64,000 nt of DNA from assembly GCA_963719645.1 (NCBI GenBank), contig CAVRCT010000003.1:34926-98925 (forward strand). The letters run 5' to 3'. Below, one piece after another: positions 1-8,750 of the stretch. Each line of letters starts with the position of its first letter. Within the stretch, counting starts at the first letter, position 1. The notes below the pieces were generated by a model. The model ran no database searches. It was not told the DNA's origin and saw nothing but the letters and a program-made list of their open reading frames with translations. The position numbers and the translations under genes are program-made. Source of the DNA: CAVRCT01 sp963719645. GTDB lineage: Bacteria > Pseudomonadota > Gammaproteobacteria > DSM-16500.

Positions 1-471
1 GATTCACCTGCGGGTATTGAACGCGGCGCTCAGCTAGCCATGTACTTTGCGGATCATGCAGTGGTTGTGACCAATCCGGAAGTTTCATCAGTTCGAGACT
101 CCGATCGAATGTTAGGATTGCTTTCCAGCAAAACAAAAAGAGCAGAAGAAGGAAGAGAGCCGATTACCGAACATTTGTTACTGACACGCTATTCTCCAAA
201 GCGAGTGACAAACGGTGATATGTTAAGCATTACCGATGTGAATGAAATTTTGGCGATTCCTTTATTAGGTGTGATTCCTGAGTCTCCCGCCGTTTTGCGT
301 GCATCCAATTCAGGCGACCCAGTCATTTTGGATGAGGAAAGTGATGCAGGGCAAGCCTACACAGATGCTGTTGCGCGTTTTCTCGGTGAAAATGTCCCAC
401 ATCGATTTATTGAAGAAAAATCGCATTGGTTGAAACGGATGTTTAGTTTTAAGGAGAAAGAAAGCGTATGA
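1..471 (+). CDS. minD: Septum-site determining protein MinD, C-terminal part
   Basis: The frame is open from base 1 and begins within the conserved DSPAGIE segment of MinD, so the 5' part of the gene lies outside the window. MinD is a membrane-associated ATPase that recruits MinC to block FtsZ assembly away from mid-cell and is made to oscillate by MinE. The visible part keeps the [13 protein letters not shown] segment typical of MinD. The C-terminus ends in a basic/hydrophobic stretch ([13 protein letters not shown]), which fits the amphipathic membrane-targeting helix of the family. Its stop codon overlaps the minE start (ATGA), so the two are translationally coupled, as in the usual minCDE operon. 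Confidence 0.95.
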   Translation, partial: DSPAGIERGAQLAMYFADHAVVVTNPEVSSVRDSDRMLGLLSSKTKRAEEGREPITEHLLLTRYSPKRVTNGDMLSITDVNEILAIPLLGVIPESPAVLRASNSGDPVILDEESDAGQAYTDAVARFLGENVPHRFIEEKSHWLKRMFSFKEKESV

Positions 472-779
472 AAATAACGACTCAAATTTCTAAGATCCTG
501 GATTATTTTCAAAGACCACAAAAAACAGCTAAAGTGGCAAAAGAGCGTTTGCAAATTATTATCGCTCACGAAAGAGTGACGTTGGATAGACCCGATTATT
601 TGTCACTGTTGCAAAGAGATTTAATTGATGTCATCGCGAAGTATGTGCAAATTAACAAAGACGATGTAAGGATTGATCTTGATCGTCAAGATGGTTGTTC
701 TATCTTAGAGTTAAATGTGACGTTGCCTAACTTTCAAGATAAGACGGTAGAAAAACGAACGATAGCCGTCACGGAATAA
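468..779 (+). CDS. minE: Cell division topological specificity factor MinE
   Basis: A 103-residue protein directly overlapping the end of minD. MinE stimulates the MinD ATPase and confines the MinCD inhibitor to the poles. The N-terminal half contains the [15 protein letters not shown] segment, the MinD-binding helix/beta region of MinE, followed by the RRDLI-like topological specificity region ([13 protein letters not shown]). It is slightly longer than E. coli MinE (88 aa). It is the last gene of the operon; a long palindromic repeat starts about 30 bases after the stop. Confidence 0.95.
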   Translation: MKITTQISKILDYFQRPQKTAKVAKERLQIIIAHERVTLDRPDYLSLLQRDLIDVIAKYVQINKDDVRIDLDRQDGCSILELNVTLPNFQDKTVEKRTIAVTE

Positions 780-807
780 CGAAATAAAATTCCCCTTTCA
801 TTAAGAG

Positions 808-960
808 GGCATTGTTGCGTAATTCCCACTTCCGTCATTGCGAGGAGCGTTTTTTGCGACGAAGCAATCCAGTTTTTGATTTTTAAGCCTAAAACTGGAT
901 TGCTTCGTCGCAAAAAACGCTCCTCGCAATGACGGAAGTGGGAATTGCGCAACAACGCCC
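808..960. repeat. MITE-like palindrome, family 1, copy 1
   Basis: An almost perfect inverted repeat. The left arm, with CGTCATTGCGAGGAGCG and a run reading TTGCGACGAAGCAATCCAG, is mirrored on the right with a short central loop around 880-886. The outermost bases (GGGC..TTGTTGCG / CGCAACAACGCCC) also pair. A second copy with the same core lies at 8751-8897. No coding capacity is seen. It sits directly after minE and could fold as a very long hairpin in RNA from either strand. Confidence 0.85.
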
Positions 961-992
961 TTTAAAAGAGTATACAATACGAGAAGAAATTG

Positions 993-1874
993 ATGTACAT
1001 GATCGGAGATTATCCCATTTTTCCAATTGGGCTTGGTGCGATGCCTCTTTCCCTATCAGGCAGGCCTTTAGAAAAAGATGCAATTGAAGTGATAGAAACA
1101 TTCCTCGAAATGGGAGGGAATTTTATTGATACAGCAAACGTCTATGGAATTGATGATGCTGAGAGGGGTCATAATGAAAAATTAATTCATCATGCACTGA
1201 CTCGATTAGGCTATTCAGATAAGGTACTGGTAGCAACGAAGGGAGGTGCTACTCGTCCTGCAGGAAATTGGGGATTGGGAGAGGGCCATCCGAAGCAATT
1301 GCGCAAAGCATGCGAACAAAGTTTGATGGATTTAAAAATACCTGCTCATTCACTTTATTATTTACATGGGCCAGATCCCAAAATACCTTTTGAAGATTCA
1401 ATTAATGAATTAGTTTCATTAAAAAAAGAAGGAAAAATAAAATATATCGGCATTGCAAATGTTGATATGGATTATGTAAAAAGAGCGCTGCACTTAACAC
1501 CCATTACTGCCGTACAAAATCGTTGCAATCCATTTTGCAAAGAAGATTTTAAAAACGGTTTAATTGATTTTTGCAAAGAGAACAATATTAGTTATGTTCC
1601 TTATTGCCCATTAGGCGGCTGGTTTGAACATCAAAAATTAGCTGAGAATAGTTGCTTTCATGCTCTCACGGCAGCCTATCATTTATCGAGTTATCAAATT
1701 AGTCTGGCTTGGTTATTGGCTAAATCAAATCATATTATTCCCATTCCTGGAATGGATAAAAAAGAACATATCATGGAAAATTTTCGAGCTAAACAAATTA
1801 ATCTTCGTCATGAAGATATCGAAAAAATAGATCAGTTTCCCGACTTGTATTTAGCAATATTCAAGGATACATAA
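993..1874 (+). CDS. Aldo/keto reductase family protein
   Basis: About 293 residues with the aldo/keto reductase TIM-barrel pattern: the N-terminal GLGAMPLS, then GGNFIDTANVYG (catalytic Asp and Tyr region), KVLVATKGG (catalytic Lys), and YYLHGPD (His). These enzymes reduce carbonyl substrates with NADPH; the substrate cannot be told from sequence. The open frame begins at a TTG at 990, but ATG 993 sits about 6 bases after a GAGAAGA ribosome-binding sequence and is preferred; ATG 1002 is also possible. The stop is followed after 2 bases by a second reductase of the same family, so the two probably formed a tandem pair. Confidence 0.85.
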   Translation: MYMIGDYPIFPIGLGAMPLSLSGRPLEKDAIEVIETFLEMGGNFIDTANVYGIDDAERGHNEKLIHHALTRLGYSDKVLVATKGGATRPAGNWGLGEGHPKQLRKACEQSLMDLKIPAHSLYYLHGPDPKIPFEDSINELVSLKKEGKIKYIGIANVDMDYVKRALHLTPITAVQNRCNPFCKEDFKNGLIDFCKENNISYVPYCPLGGWFEHQKLAENSCFHALTAAYHLSSYQISLAWLLAKSNHIIPIPGMDKKEHIMENFRAKQINLRHEDIEKIDQFPDLYLAIFKDT

Positions 1875-1876
1875 AA

Positions 1877-2972
1877 ATGCCATTTCACAATAGTAAAATT
1901 GGATTGGGTTGTGTGTATTTGAATCGCGCCAATCATTCAATCATTGACTCTGCTATCGAGCTGGGCGTCAATTTTTTTGATACAGCAGATTGCTATCGAT
2001 TGGCTCATGAAAGTGAATTTGCGTTAGGTGAAAAATTAGGAAAATATCCACGCAAAAGCTTTATTCTATCCACGAAAGTGGGTGTGCAATTCTCTCCGAA
2101 AGGAATTGTTTTATGTGGAAGTCCTGACTATATAGAATCCTCCTGTGATGCTTCCTTAAAAAGACTGCAGACTTGATTATCTTGATCTTTATTATTTACA
2201 TCGCGTCGATCCTGATAGTCTTTTTGAAGATTCTATTGAGGCATTTAAAAAACTCGTGCTTAAAGGCAAAATAAAACAGTATGGTCTCTCAGAAGTCACA
2301 GCAGATCAAATTCGCAGGGCTCATAAAATTCATCCAGTGAGCGCTGTCCAGATTGAATATGCGCCTTGGTCACGCGAAGATGAGCAAAATGATGTTATAA
2401 AAACATGCAAAGAGTTGGGCATAACGATAGTGGCTTACAGCCCTTTAGGCAGAGCTTTTTTCACAAAGGCAAACGCTTCTTTTTTTAAAGAATTAAAACA
2501 GGATGATTTTCGCAGTCAGTTACCTCGCTACCAAGGTGATACTTTACAGAAAAATTTAAAAGCAAAAGAAGCTTTGCAACAATATGCCGACAAAAAAAAT
2601 TGCTCGCTCGCGCAGTTGGTTTTGGCGTGGGAAATGGCAAAAGGAATTATTCCTATTCCAGCAACTGTTAATGTAAAACATTTAACAGAGAATATGCTAG
2701 CGTTAACGATTAAGTTATCTGCTTCAGAATTTGAAGAAATTCAAAAAATAATTCTCTCTTGTCAATTTGTAGGTCCACGTTATCCCGATGCTAACTTTTC
2801 AGCTATACATCCAGAACGTAGAAGAAAGCTTCCTCAACCTGCAAATATACCATCAGCATCACCTATAAAAGTTAAATCTGAAATAAGAATGATGAAATTT
2901 GGAGAGTTGGGTCATATTCGTCTTTGGGGCAAGCCAAGCGAGTTAAAGCGATTTGAAAAGCCAACAGCGTAG
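1877..2972 (+). pseudogene. Aldo/keto reductase, interrupted by a frameshift
   Basis: Frame one (1877-2176) reads GLGCVYLN, VNFFDTADCYRLAHESE and FILSTKVGV, and stops at 2174-2176 just after LKRLQT. The next frame continues seamlessly with DYLDLYYLHRVDPDSLFEDS and runs to 2972, giving the rest of the barrel (KIKQYGLSEV, ITIVAYSPLGR, KGIIPIPATVN). One extra T near 2174 would explain the break, so this is either a recent pseudogene or a sequencing error. The C-terminal 60 residues after PRYPDANFSAIHP are unusual for the family. It follows the first reductase by 2 bases, suggesting a duplicated, cotranscribed pair. Confidence 0.8.
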
Positions 2973-3541
2973 GCTACATCTCCTTTTTTAAATTTGACTC
3001 GAAGTCTTTGATGGGCCATCGGCGTGTAGGCGACGAAAGGTTACCTAAGCAACTTTATCAAATTTAGGATGAATGAATCTTAAAATCGCGAGGTAAAGAA
3101 AATAACAGTTCTTGGTCATTTTATTTCATATAATTAATTATTGATTCTTTTAGCGCCATAGCGAATTTTTTTTAATAATTTTTATTGCCATTTCATTCAA
3201 TTGGTTAATGTTTTGCGTGATTAATTGGGCATACAAAATGTGAATATGCACTAAACTGAAGTTAAGTCAGATGAAAAGTTACGAGTGGTGAGTCGGCAGG
3301 ATATATAAAACAAGAACCACCTGCCGACTATAATATCAACCTTCGATCTATTTTCCTCTCCTCTCTGTAAGTCAATCACCACAAAGCGTGTGAAATACTA
3401 ACGAAACAATTCGACTGTATAAAACCATCCGACTGCTAAATAAATTATAATGCTTTGAATTAATTATATAATTTATTTTAGAGCAATTTAGTTCACGAAA
3501 GAGCGCACTTTAGATGACAGATATTTTAAGAAAGTGTTTGC
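2973..3541. other. Gene-free stretch with one hairpin
   Basis: No convincing open frame is seen. An inverted repeat AGTCGGCAGG (3291-3300) / CCTGCCGACT (3320-3329) with a 19-base loop is present but has no T-run, so it is not a typical terminator. The part next to 3540 is A+T-rich and leads into the promoter of the first small RNA. A TGTAAG sequence at 3366 resembles half of a GacA/LetA-type upstream element. Confidence 0.4.
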
Positions 3542-3547
3542 TAGAAT
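3537..3547 (+). promoter_or_regulatory. Extended -10 promoter of the first Rsm-like RNA
   Basis: TAGAAT at 3542-3547, preceded by TG two bases upstream, makes an extended -10 element. Transcription would begin near 3552-3554, exactly at the first AGGA hairpin. No good -35 box is seen at 17 bases, which fits an activator-dependent or extended -10 promoter. Confidence 0.5.
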
Positions 3548-3551
3548 GGTG

Positions 3552-3692
3552 GCTGTCAAGGATGACAACGGTTACTGAAAGGACTCTTGCAACCACTCCT
3601 CGTTTTGTATGCCAAGGATGGATTTTTAAGCAAGGATTGCTATTTCTGAGTTGAGCATATCAGGGCAACTGAATAAGTTGCCCCTTTTTTTT
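3552..3692 (+). ncRNA. Rsm-like (CsrA-sequestering) small RNA, copy 1
   Basis: About 140 nt without coding capacity, ending in a strong intrinsic terminator. Three small hairpins each present AGGA in the loop: TGTCA-AGGA-TGACA (3554-3567), CCA-AGGA-TGG (3612-3621) and GCA-AGGAT-TGC (3630-3640). A further AAGGAC lies at 3579-3584. Hairpin loops with GGA are the recognition sites of CsrA/RsmA. RNAs with several of them (RsmY, RsmZ, CsrB) titrate that regulator, and in Legionella they link the LetA/S system to virulence and life-cycle switching. A 17-base block, AACCACTCCTCGTTTTG (3591-3607), is identical in the second RNA at 3928-3944. Function is inferred from structure only. Confidence 0.7.
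3663..3692 (+). terminator. Intrinsic terminator of Rsm-like RNA 1
   Basis: An 8-bp stem GGGCAACT / AGTTGCCC with a 5-base loop (3671-3675) is followed by a C and eight T residues at 3685-3692. Confidence 0.85.
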
Positions 3693-3877
3693 AAGAAATC
3701 ACTCTATTACTTTGTGAGACATTTCCTACAAAACGCGTAGGAATAAGACTTCTCTCCTTTTCCGCAAGAAATATAATTGATTGATTTTACTCTTATTGTT
3801 TATTGTTTGAATCAATTGTACGTTGTTTTCTATTTGTAAGCCAAGCCATTAAGTATATGAAAAAAAAATGATTTAGC

Positions 3878-3883
3878 TATAAT
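3878..3883 (+). promoter_or_regulatory. -10 box of the second Rsm-like RNA
   Basis: A consensus TATAAT at 3878-3883 places the start near 3889-3890, at a perfect 7-bp hairpin TAGCTAA-TGA-TTAGCTA. Upstream lie a TGTAAG half-site (3835) and a palindrome TTCCTAC-N7-GTAGGAA (3723-3743) that might bind a regulator; neither fits a known consensus well. Confidence 0.5.
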
Positions 3884-3888
3884 GATCC

Positions 3889-4019
3889 TAGCTAATGATT
3901 AGCTATGGTGATTGAACGGATTTCTATAACCACTCCTCGTTTTGCGTGTCCAAGGATTGGATTTTTTGCATGGATAGCAGTTGATTTGATTGAAGGGTAA
4001 CGAAAGTTACCCTTTTTTT
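3889..4019 (+). ncRNA. Rsm-like (CsrA-sequestering) small RNA, copy 2
   Basis: About 130 nt, non-coding, with its own TATAAT box and terminator. It starts with a 7-bp hairpin (3889-3905) and carries ACGGA at 3916-3920, the hairpin CCA-AGGAT-TGG (3950-3960) and GCATGGATAGC (3968-3978), another GGA in a small stem-loop. It shares the 17-base block AACCACTCCTCGTTTTG with the first RNA, 337 bases upstream. Two differing but related RNAs, each with its own promoter, parallel the RsmY/RsmZ pairs of gammaproteobacteria. The RNA ends 9 bases before the convergent der stop codon. Confidence 0.65.
3995..4019 (+). terminator. Intrinsic terminator of Rsm-like RNA 2
   Basis: Stem GGGTAAC (3995-4001), loop GAAA, stem GTTACCC (4006-4012), followed by seven T residues. 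It ends just before the stop codon of der on the other strand. Confidence 0.85.
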
Positions 4020-4027
4020 ATGCTTTT

Positions 4028-5422
4028 TTATTTTCGTTTATTAGATTTGACATGCCGCATCATGCGCGTCTTTTTCTGTTGTTGTCGTTCGGATAATACG
4101 TTGGGTCGATTGCGGAAAGGATTTTCACTGTTTTTAAATTCAATGAACACAGGCGTGCCCATCAATTTTAAACGAGCTTGGAAAGTGTTGGCTAAGTAAC
4201 GGCGATACGTATCCGGTAACTGACTCACTTGATTGCCATGAATAATGATACGAGGAGGATTATTGCCGCCCGGGTGAGCGTAGCGTAATTTAATTCGACG
4301 TCCTTGTATCATGGGCGGAGCATGTTGAATAACAGTTTCTTGTAAGATTTTCATTAATCGCGGTGTTGTCATTTTTTTATTGGCAGAATCATACGCTTCA
4401 TTAATGGAATCAAATAAATTTCCGACACCGGTACCATGCAGAGCTGAAATAAAATGGATGCGAACAAACGGCACAAAGTGCAATTTACGATCGATGGTTG
4501 AACGCGTATGTTCTTTTTCTTCGATGGACATGCCATCCCATTTATTAATCGCAATCACCAATGCTTTGCCGGTTTCTAAAATGAAACCTAACAAACGTAA
4601 ATCCTGATCGGTTACACCGTCTCTTGCATCAATGACAAACAGCACAACGTTGGTGGCTTCAATGGCTTGTAATGTTTTCACGACAGAAAACTTTTCGGTG
4701 GTTTCAAACACTTTGCCACGACGTCGTACGCCTGCTGTATCGATTAACGTGTACTGACGGTCAAATCGTTCCATCGGTATGTAAATACTGTCGCGAGTCG
4801 TGCCAGGCAAATCAAATACAATGACACGCTCTTCACCCAACATACGATTAGTTAACGTGGATTTTCCGACATTTGGTCGGCCAATAATCGCTAATTTAAT
4901 GCTGGATTTATCATCGTCTGGTTCTTCATAAACGGTTTGTTCAGCAAAAATAGTGTGAATTAATTCTGGGATACCACGATTATGCGAAGCAGAAATCGCA
5001 ATCGGTTTACCAAACCCTAAGCGGAAAAAATCAGCTGTCGCCAGATCAGGATCTAATCCTTCGGCTTTATTGACGACAATAAAAATATTCTTTTTAAGCG
5101 TTCGTAATTTTTCAGCAATGGATTGATCTGAGGCGGTGAACCCATCGCGTGCATCGACAAGAAAAATGACTTGATCGGCTTCCATGATGGCTTGTTCGGA
5201 TTGATGCGCCATTAGAAGATCTAACTCACTTTTTTCCTCAGTGATGCCACCGGTATCAATGAGAATAAATTTATGATCGGCAATATCGGCTTCACCATAT
5301 TGTCGATCCCGTGTCATACCCGGAAAATCGGAAACCAGCGCAGCTCGTGATCGAGTGAGACAATTGAACAACGTCGATTTACCTACATTCGGACGGCCAA
5401 CGATGGCGAGGACAGGTAACAT
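4028..5422 (-). CDS. der: Ribosome biogenesis GTPase Der (EngA)
   Basis: A 464-residue double GTPase acting in 50S subunit maturation. The two G domains have identical P-loops, GRPNVGKST, at residues 9-17 and 181-189, with DTGG and DTAG switch II motifs and NKAE and NKWD specificity motifs. The C-terminal KH-like RNA-binding domain (about 355-440) includes the GNNPPRIIIHGNQ stretch, and a basic tail ends in KSNKRK. Length is close to the family norm. It follows bamB by a single base, so it is the last gene of the yfgM-bamB-der operon. Confidence 0.97.
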   Translation of the reverse strand: MLPVLAIVGRPNVGKSTLFNCLTRSRAALVSDFPGMTRDRQYGEADIADHKFILIDTGGITEEKSELDLLMAHQSEQAIMEADQVIFLVDARDGFTASDQSIAEKLRTLKKNIFIVVNKAEGLDPDLATADFFRLGFGKPIAISASHNRGIPELIHTIFAEQTVYEEPDDDKSSIKLAIIGRPNVGKSTLTNRMLGEERVIVFDLPGTTRDSIYIPMERFDRQYTLIDTAGVRRRGKVFETTEKFSVVKTLQAIEATNVVLFVIDARDGVTDQDLRLLGFILETGKALVIAINKWDGMSIEEKEHTRSTIDRKLHFVPFVRIHFISALHGTGVGNLFDSINEAYDSANKKMTTPRLMKILQETVIQHAPPMIQGRRIKLRYAHPGGNNPPRIIIHGNQVSQLPDTYRRYLANTFQARLKLMGTPVFIEFKNSENPFRNRPNVLSERQQQKKTRMMRHVKSNKRK

Positions 5423-5423
5423 A

Positions 5424-6578
5424 TTAAGTAACCGTATAAGCGGTTAAATGTCCATTTTTCGTGTAAACATAGACAATATTATTGTTTACCACCGGTGTCG
5501 CCAAAATGCCTGAGCTATTGACTAATACACGCGCGACGAAGTGACCATCTGCTTGACTTAGCACATGGAGATAACCTTCATCATCACCGACTAGCACGTA
5601 ATTGCCTAAGAGAGCAGGCCCGGTGATTGTACGATGCGCTAATTGTTTTTGTTCCCACAGCAGAGAACCATTGGCGGCATTAAAAGCAAATAGATGACTG
5701 GTTGCATCTGACACATAAACAGTGGCATGGTTTGCAGCACTGCCTGCATAAGAAGAAATATCATGCGTCCACAGTTCATTGCCGGAAGATAATTCTAAGC
5801 GTGCGACTTGACCTTGGTAAGTTGCAGCATAAACACGATTGTCAACGACCAGGGGATCTGCATCAATGTCTACCATGCGTTGAATAGCAAATAAACCGCT
5901 GGGTTCTGCGACGACGCTTTTCCATTCTAAATTGCCGGAATGTAAATTGAGTCTCACCAGTTTGCCACTTTCAAAACCGACAATGACTGCATTACCGCTG
6001 ATTTGCGGCGCGCTTGAGCCGCGTAAAATTAAGTTCGGTTCATTTTCTTGATAATGCCAGAGAGCATGGCCATCGCTGGTGGCGATTGCAGTGACCTGGC
6101 CATCGATAGATTTTGCGAGAGTGATACCATTTTTCGAATCAGCGGGTGCTAACATTTCACTGCCGACGAAAGCCGTCCAGGCTTGGCGACCATTGCTTTG
6201 ACTCAATGCAATTAATTCACCTTTATGTGTGCCGACGAATACCAATCCTTCATGGGCAGAAACCCCGCTGCTTAATGCGGAACCTGTATTGACTGACCAA
6301 ATGGATTTGCCGGTCATTTTATCATTGGCTGTCACCGTGCCATTCTTGCTGCTGGTGAAAATCAGTTGTTCCGCAACCGCTGGCGCTAATTTTAAATACT
6401 CACTGTCAGAACCTGAGCCCGTGGAGGTTGACCACATCGGTCGAAGCGTTGCGGAGGGAGTGAATTGGGTGAGCGGTGTGGGCGGTGGCGTATTATCTTT
6501 ATCAAAGAAAGTTGAGCAAGCTGTTAATAAAACGCTAATAGCTGACAGAGCAACTAATTTTTGGATGACTTTTTTCAT
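5424..6578 (-). CDS. bamB: Outer membrane assembly lipoprotein BamB
   Basis: A 384-residue lipoprotein of the BAM complex, which inserts beta-barrel proteins into the outer membrane. The signal peptide ends in a lipobox, LLTAC, with the lipidated Cys at 21. The rest is a PQQ-like beta-propeller with repeated blades of the form GxxxALxxxxGxxxW (GKSIWSVNTGSAL, GRQAWTAFVGSE, GHALWHYQEN, GNLEWKSVV, GNELWTHDIS, GSLLWEQ). Gene order yfgM-bamB-der is the same as in E. coli. Confidence 0.95.
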   Translation of the reverse strand: MKKVIQKLVALSAISVLLTACSTFFDKDNTPPPTPLTQFTPSATLRPMWSTSTGSGSDSEYLKLAPAVAEQLIFTSSKNGTVTANDKMTGKSIWSVNTGSALSSGVSAHEGLVFVGTHKGELIALSQSNGRQAWTAFVGSEMLAPADSKNGITLAKSIDGQVTAIATSDGHALWHYQENEPNLILRGSSAPQISGNAVIVGFESGKLVRLNLHSGNLEWKSVVAEPSGLFAIQRMVDIDADPLVVDNRVYAATYQGQVARLELSSGNELWTHDISSYAGSAANHATVYVSDATSHLFAFNAANGSLLWEQKQLAHRTITGPALLGNYVLVGDDEGYLHVLSQADGHFVARVLVNSSGILATPVVNNNIVYVYTKNGHLTAYTVT

Positions 6579-6605
6579 ATAAATCCTATTCGTGTGCAGA
6601 TGGAT

Positions 6606-7283
6606 TTACGATGCTTTAACGGGTTGAACCGCTAAGTTATCGTATTTCATTTGCAAAATGGGTCGACTGATTTCTGCATTCGGAATTTCAGAAAGAGCTA
6701 ATTGATAAGCACTGCGCGCAGAGTTGGGATCATTTTGAGCGAGATAAGCATCACCACGTACTTCATCCACTAAGCCAATAAAATTTTTATCATCCATCTT
6801 TTTTAAGAGAGATAATGCATCGCCGGGTTTTTTCTCGGTGATCAACACGCGAGCTAACCGAATTCGCGCGATTTCTTTGATGGCATATTCGCCGCTGTGG
6901 TCTAACACCCAATTCAGTTGTTTTTCGGCATCGGAATAATTTTTCTTTAAGACATCTTCTCTTGCTAACATGAGTGCCGCCATTTGAGCATAAGGTGTCT
7001 TAGGGAAATGGCTCACTAATTTTTTGGCTTGGACGCTGGCATCTTGGGTATTATTTTGGGCGCGGGCTGTAATCATTTCATCATAAACGACGGAAGCATG
7101 CGATAAAATACGATTACGATAACTTTGCCAGTACCGCCAGCCAGACGTGATAATGACCGCAACGATGACACCCGTTAGAATGGTCATGCCATATTGTTTA
7201 ACCCAGTTCTTTAATTGCTGGATTTGTTCTTGTTCGGTTAAGTATTCAGTCAAGGAAACGCCCCTTTTATCTGCATTTTGCAC
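6606..7283 (-). CDS. yfgM: YfgM-like TPR protein (Sec translocon accessory)
   Basis: A 225-residue protein with a short cytoplasmic N-terminus, one membrane segment (about 34-52, YGMTILTGVIVAVIITSGW) followed by RYWQSYRN, and a periplasmic domain with tetratricopeptide-type helices. YfgM associates with SecYEG and PpiD in the inner membrane of E. coli. The open frame begins at a GTG (7281-7283); a downstream TTG before TEYLTEQEQ is an alternative start. It is the first gene of the yfgM-bamB-der set. Its upstream region is shared with the divergent DUF945 gene. Confidence 0.88.
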   Translation of the reverse strand: MQNADKRGVSLTEYLTEQEQIQQLKNWVKQYGMTILTGVIVAVIITSGWRYWQSYRNRILSHASVVYDEMITARAQNNTQDASVQAKKLVSHFPKTPYAQMAALMLAREDVLKKNYSDAEKQLNWVLDHSGEYAIKEIARIRLARVLITEKKPGDALSLLKKMDDKNFIGLVDEVRGDAYLAQNDPNSARSAYQLALSEIPNAEISRPILQMKYDNLAVQPVKAS

Positions 7284-7363
7284 GCGCTGAGTATAGCGGA
7301 TTTTAGCAAAAAAGCACCAACGTTTTTTTAAGCAAAGCGGTCAATAATACGATAACCTCCTTA

Positions 7364-7372
7364 TGGTATACT
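7364..7372 (+). promoter_or_regulatory. Extended -10 promoter for the DUF945 gene
   Basis: TGG followed by TATACT (7367-7372) is a good extended -10 element. Transcription would start near 7379, just ahead of the GGAGGA ribosome-binding site at 7385-7390. Confidence 0.5.
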
Positions 7373-7396
7373 CGAATGAATTATGGAGGATTTTCT

Positions 7397-8749
7397 ATGA
7401 AAACGATGTTAAAAGCGTTGAGTTTCCTAGTTATAATTGCTCTAATTTTGCTCTCAGCACCTCTCGTAGATGGCTATTTATTCAAACAAACTTTTTACAA
7501 TTATGTAGATGTTATTAATTCGGCAAACCCGACTATAAAAATTAACATCGATGGCTATCGTGAAGGTTGGTTTTCGTCTGAGGCCTCTCTTTCGATCAAA
7601 AGTATCAGTGCCAATGACGCCGTCAATAAAAACCAGATGGTTTTTAATCTGGTGACGCTCCAGCATATTGCGCATGGCCCGATTGTATGGGATTCCATTC
7701 GTAAAAGATGGCAATTAGGGCAGGCCAGTATTCATACGAATATGCATCTACCTGATTCAATCGAAAAAACTTTACTCAGTACTCACGATGGTCGTGGTGT
7801 CATGCAAATCGATACGGTTTTTACCTTTGATGGAAAAATCACAAATCAATTTAGCATGCCGGTTTTAGGTATGACAAAAGATACGGGGACATTTACCTGG
7901 CAGGGCATTTCAGGGACAACCATGAATATTCTTGAGAAAGGAAAACTGTTGACCTCAGTCGCTGATGTTACGATTGGCAAATTTACCTTTCAAAATCAGA
8001 CCACTCATATTGTAACCCAAGATGCAAATTTTCAATCCAACATGTCGCTTGATAGTAATGGTTTATGGACGGGTTATGCGGATGTTAGCTGGCCTGGATT
8101 TTCGACGCAGATGACGCAAAATGGTAGTAATAAATTATTTGATGTGTCCAATTTGCAATTTAAAAATCAATTTCATGTTAACAATAATCAATATAATTTG
8201 AATATCCAATTCATGTTAGATAAATTCGCGACGGAATCAGATTTTAGTATTTTAAAATCAAGCTTAGCTGTTAATATCAATAATATGAGTATTCCAGGTG
8301 TCCAAGGGTTGTCACAAGTTCTTGCATCCCAAGTCATCAATCCGACACCGGCATCCAGTCAGGCAGTACTCGTTTATTTACCCAATTTATTTACCCAAGC
8401 CACTCAAGTAGATTGTCTGTCGTCTATCAATACGTCCAGTGGTCATTTGATTTTGTCAGCTAAATTAAATTGGCCGAACCAAGTTAAAACATTGCAAGAT
8501 GTGGGTACGAATGTCGATGCTGTGGTTGACATACGTGTGTCTCGTGCGCTCGTTAATAAAATGGCTGATTTCCAGGCTAAAGGCGCTGCTGCAACCCAAC
8601 CAGTCAATTCACAACCGCGACCGAGTGTCACCCAAAGCTTCGATGCATTTGTGAAAGCGGGTTATATGAAAATGGATAATGATGATTATGTCACTACGAT
8701 TACCTATCAGAACGGTGTCAGAAAGGCGAATGGGGTGGTGTTGCAATAG
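7397..8749 (+). CDS. DUF945 (YdgA-like) membrane-anchored protein
   Basis: About 450 residues starting at ATG 7397, 6 bases after a strong GGAGGA site; the in-frame ATG at 7376 lies upstream of that site and is unlikely. An N-terminal hydrophobic segment (LSFLVIIALILLSAPLVDGYL) anchors or exports the protein. The remainder resembles the DUF945 family: a YREGWFSSEA-like motif shortly after the anchor, then repeated beta-strands of the form LTTS..DVTIGKFTFQN. These proteins are periplasmic and of unknown function. It is transcribed divergently from yfgM and interrupts the hisS-yfgM pair that is adjacent in E. coli. A palindromic repeat begins 2 bases after the stop. Confidence 0.75.
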   Translation: MKTMLKALSFLVIIALILLSAPLVDGYLFKQTFYNYVDVINSANPTIKINIDGYREGWFSSEASLSIKSISANDAVNKNQMVFNLVTLQHIAHGPIVWDSIRKRWQLGQASIHTNMHLPDSIEKTLLSTHDGRGVMQIDTVFTFDGKITNQFSMPVLGMTKDTGTFTWQGISGTTMNILEKGKLLTSVADVTIGKFTFQNQTTHIVTQDANFQSNMSLDSNGLWTGYADVSWPGFSTQMTQNGSNKLFDVSNLQFKNQFHVNNNQYNLNIQFMLDKFATESDFSILKSSLAVNINNMSIPGVQGLSQVLASQVINPTPASSQAVLVYLPNLFTQATQVDCLSSINTSSGHLILSAKLNWPNQVKTLQDVGTNVDAVVDIRVSRALVNKMADFQAKGAAATQPVNSQPRPSVTQSFDAFVKAGYMKMDNDDYVTTITYQNGVRKANGVVLQ

Positions 8750-8750
8750 G

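Noticed and set aside
3700..3890. LetA/GacA binding site for the Rsm-like RNAs
   Set aside because: TTCCTAC-N7-GTAGGAA and the TGTAAG half-sites do not match the known palindromes well enough to call, although regulation of this kind is likely.
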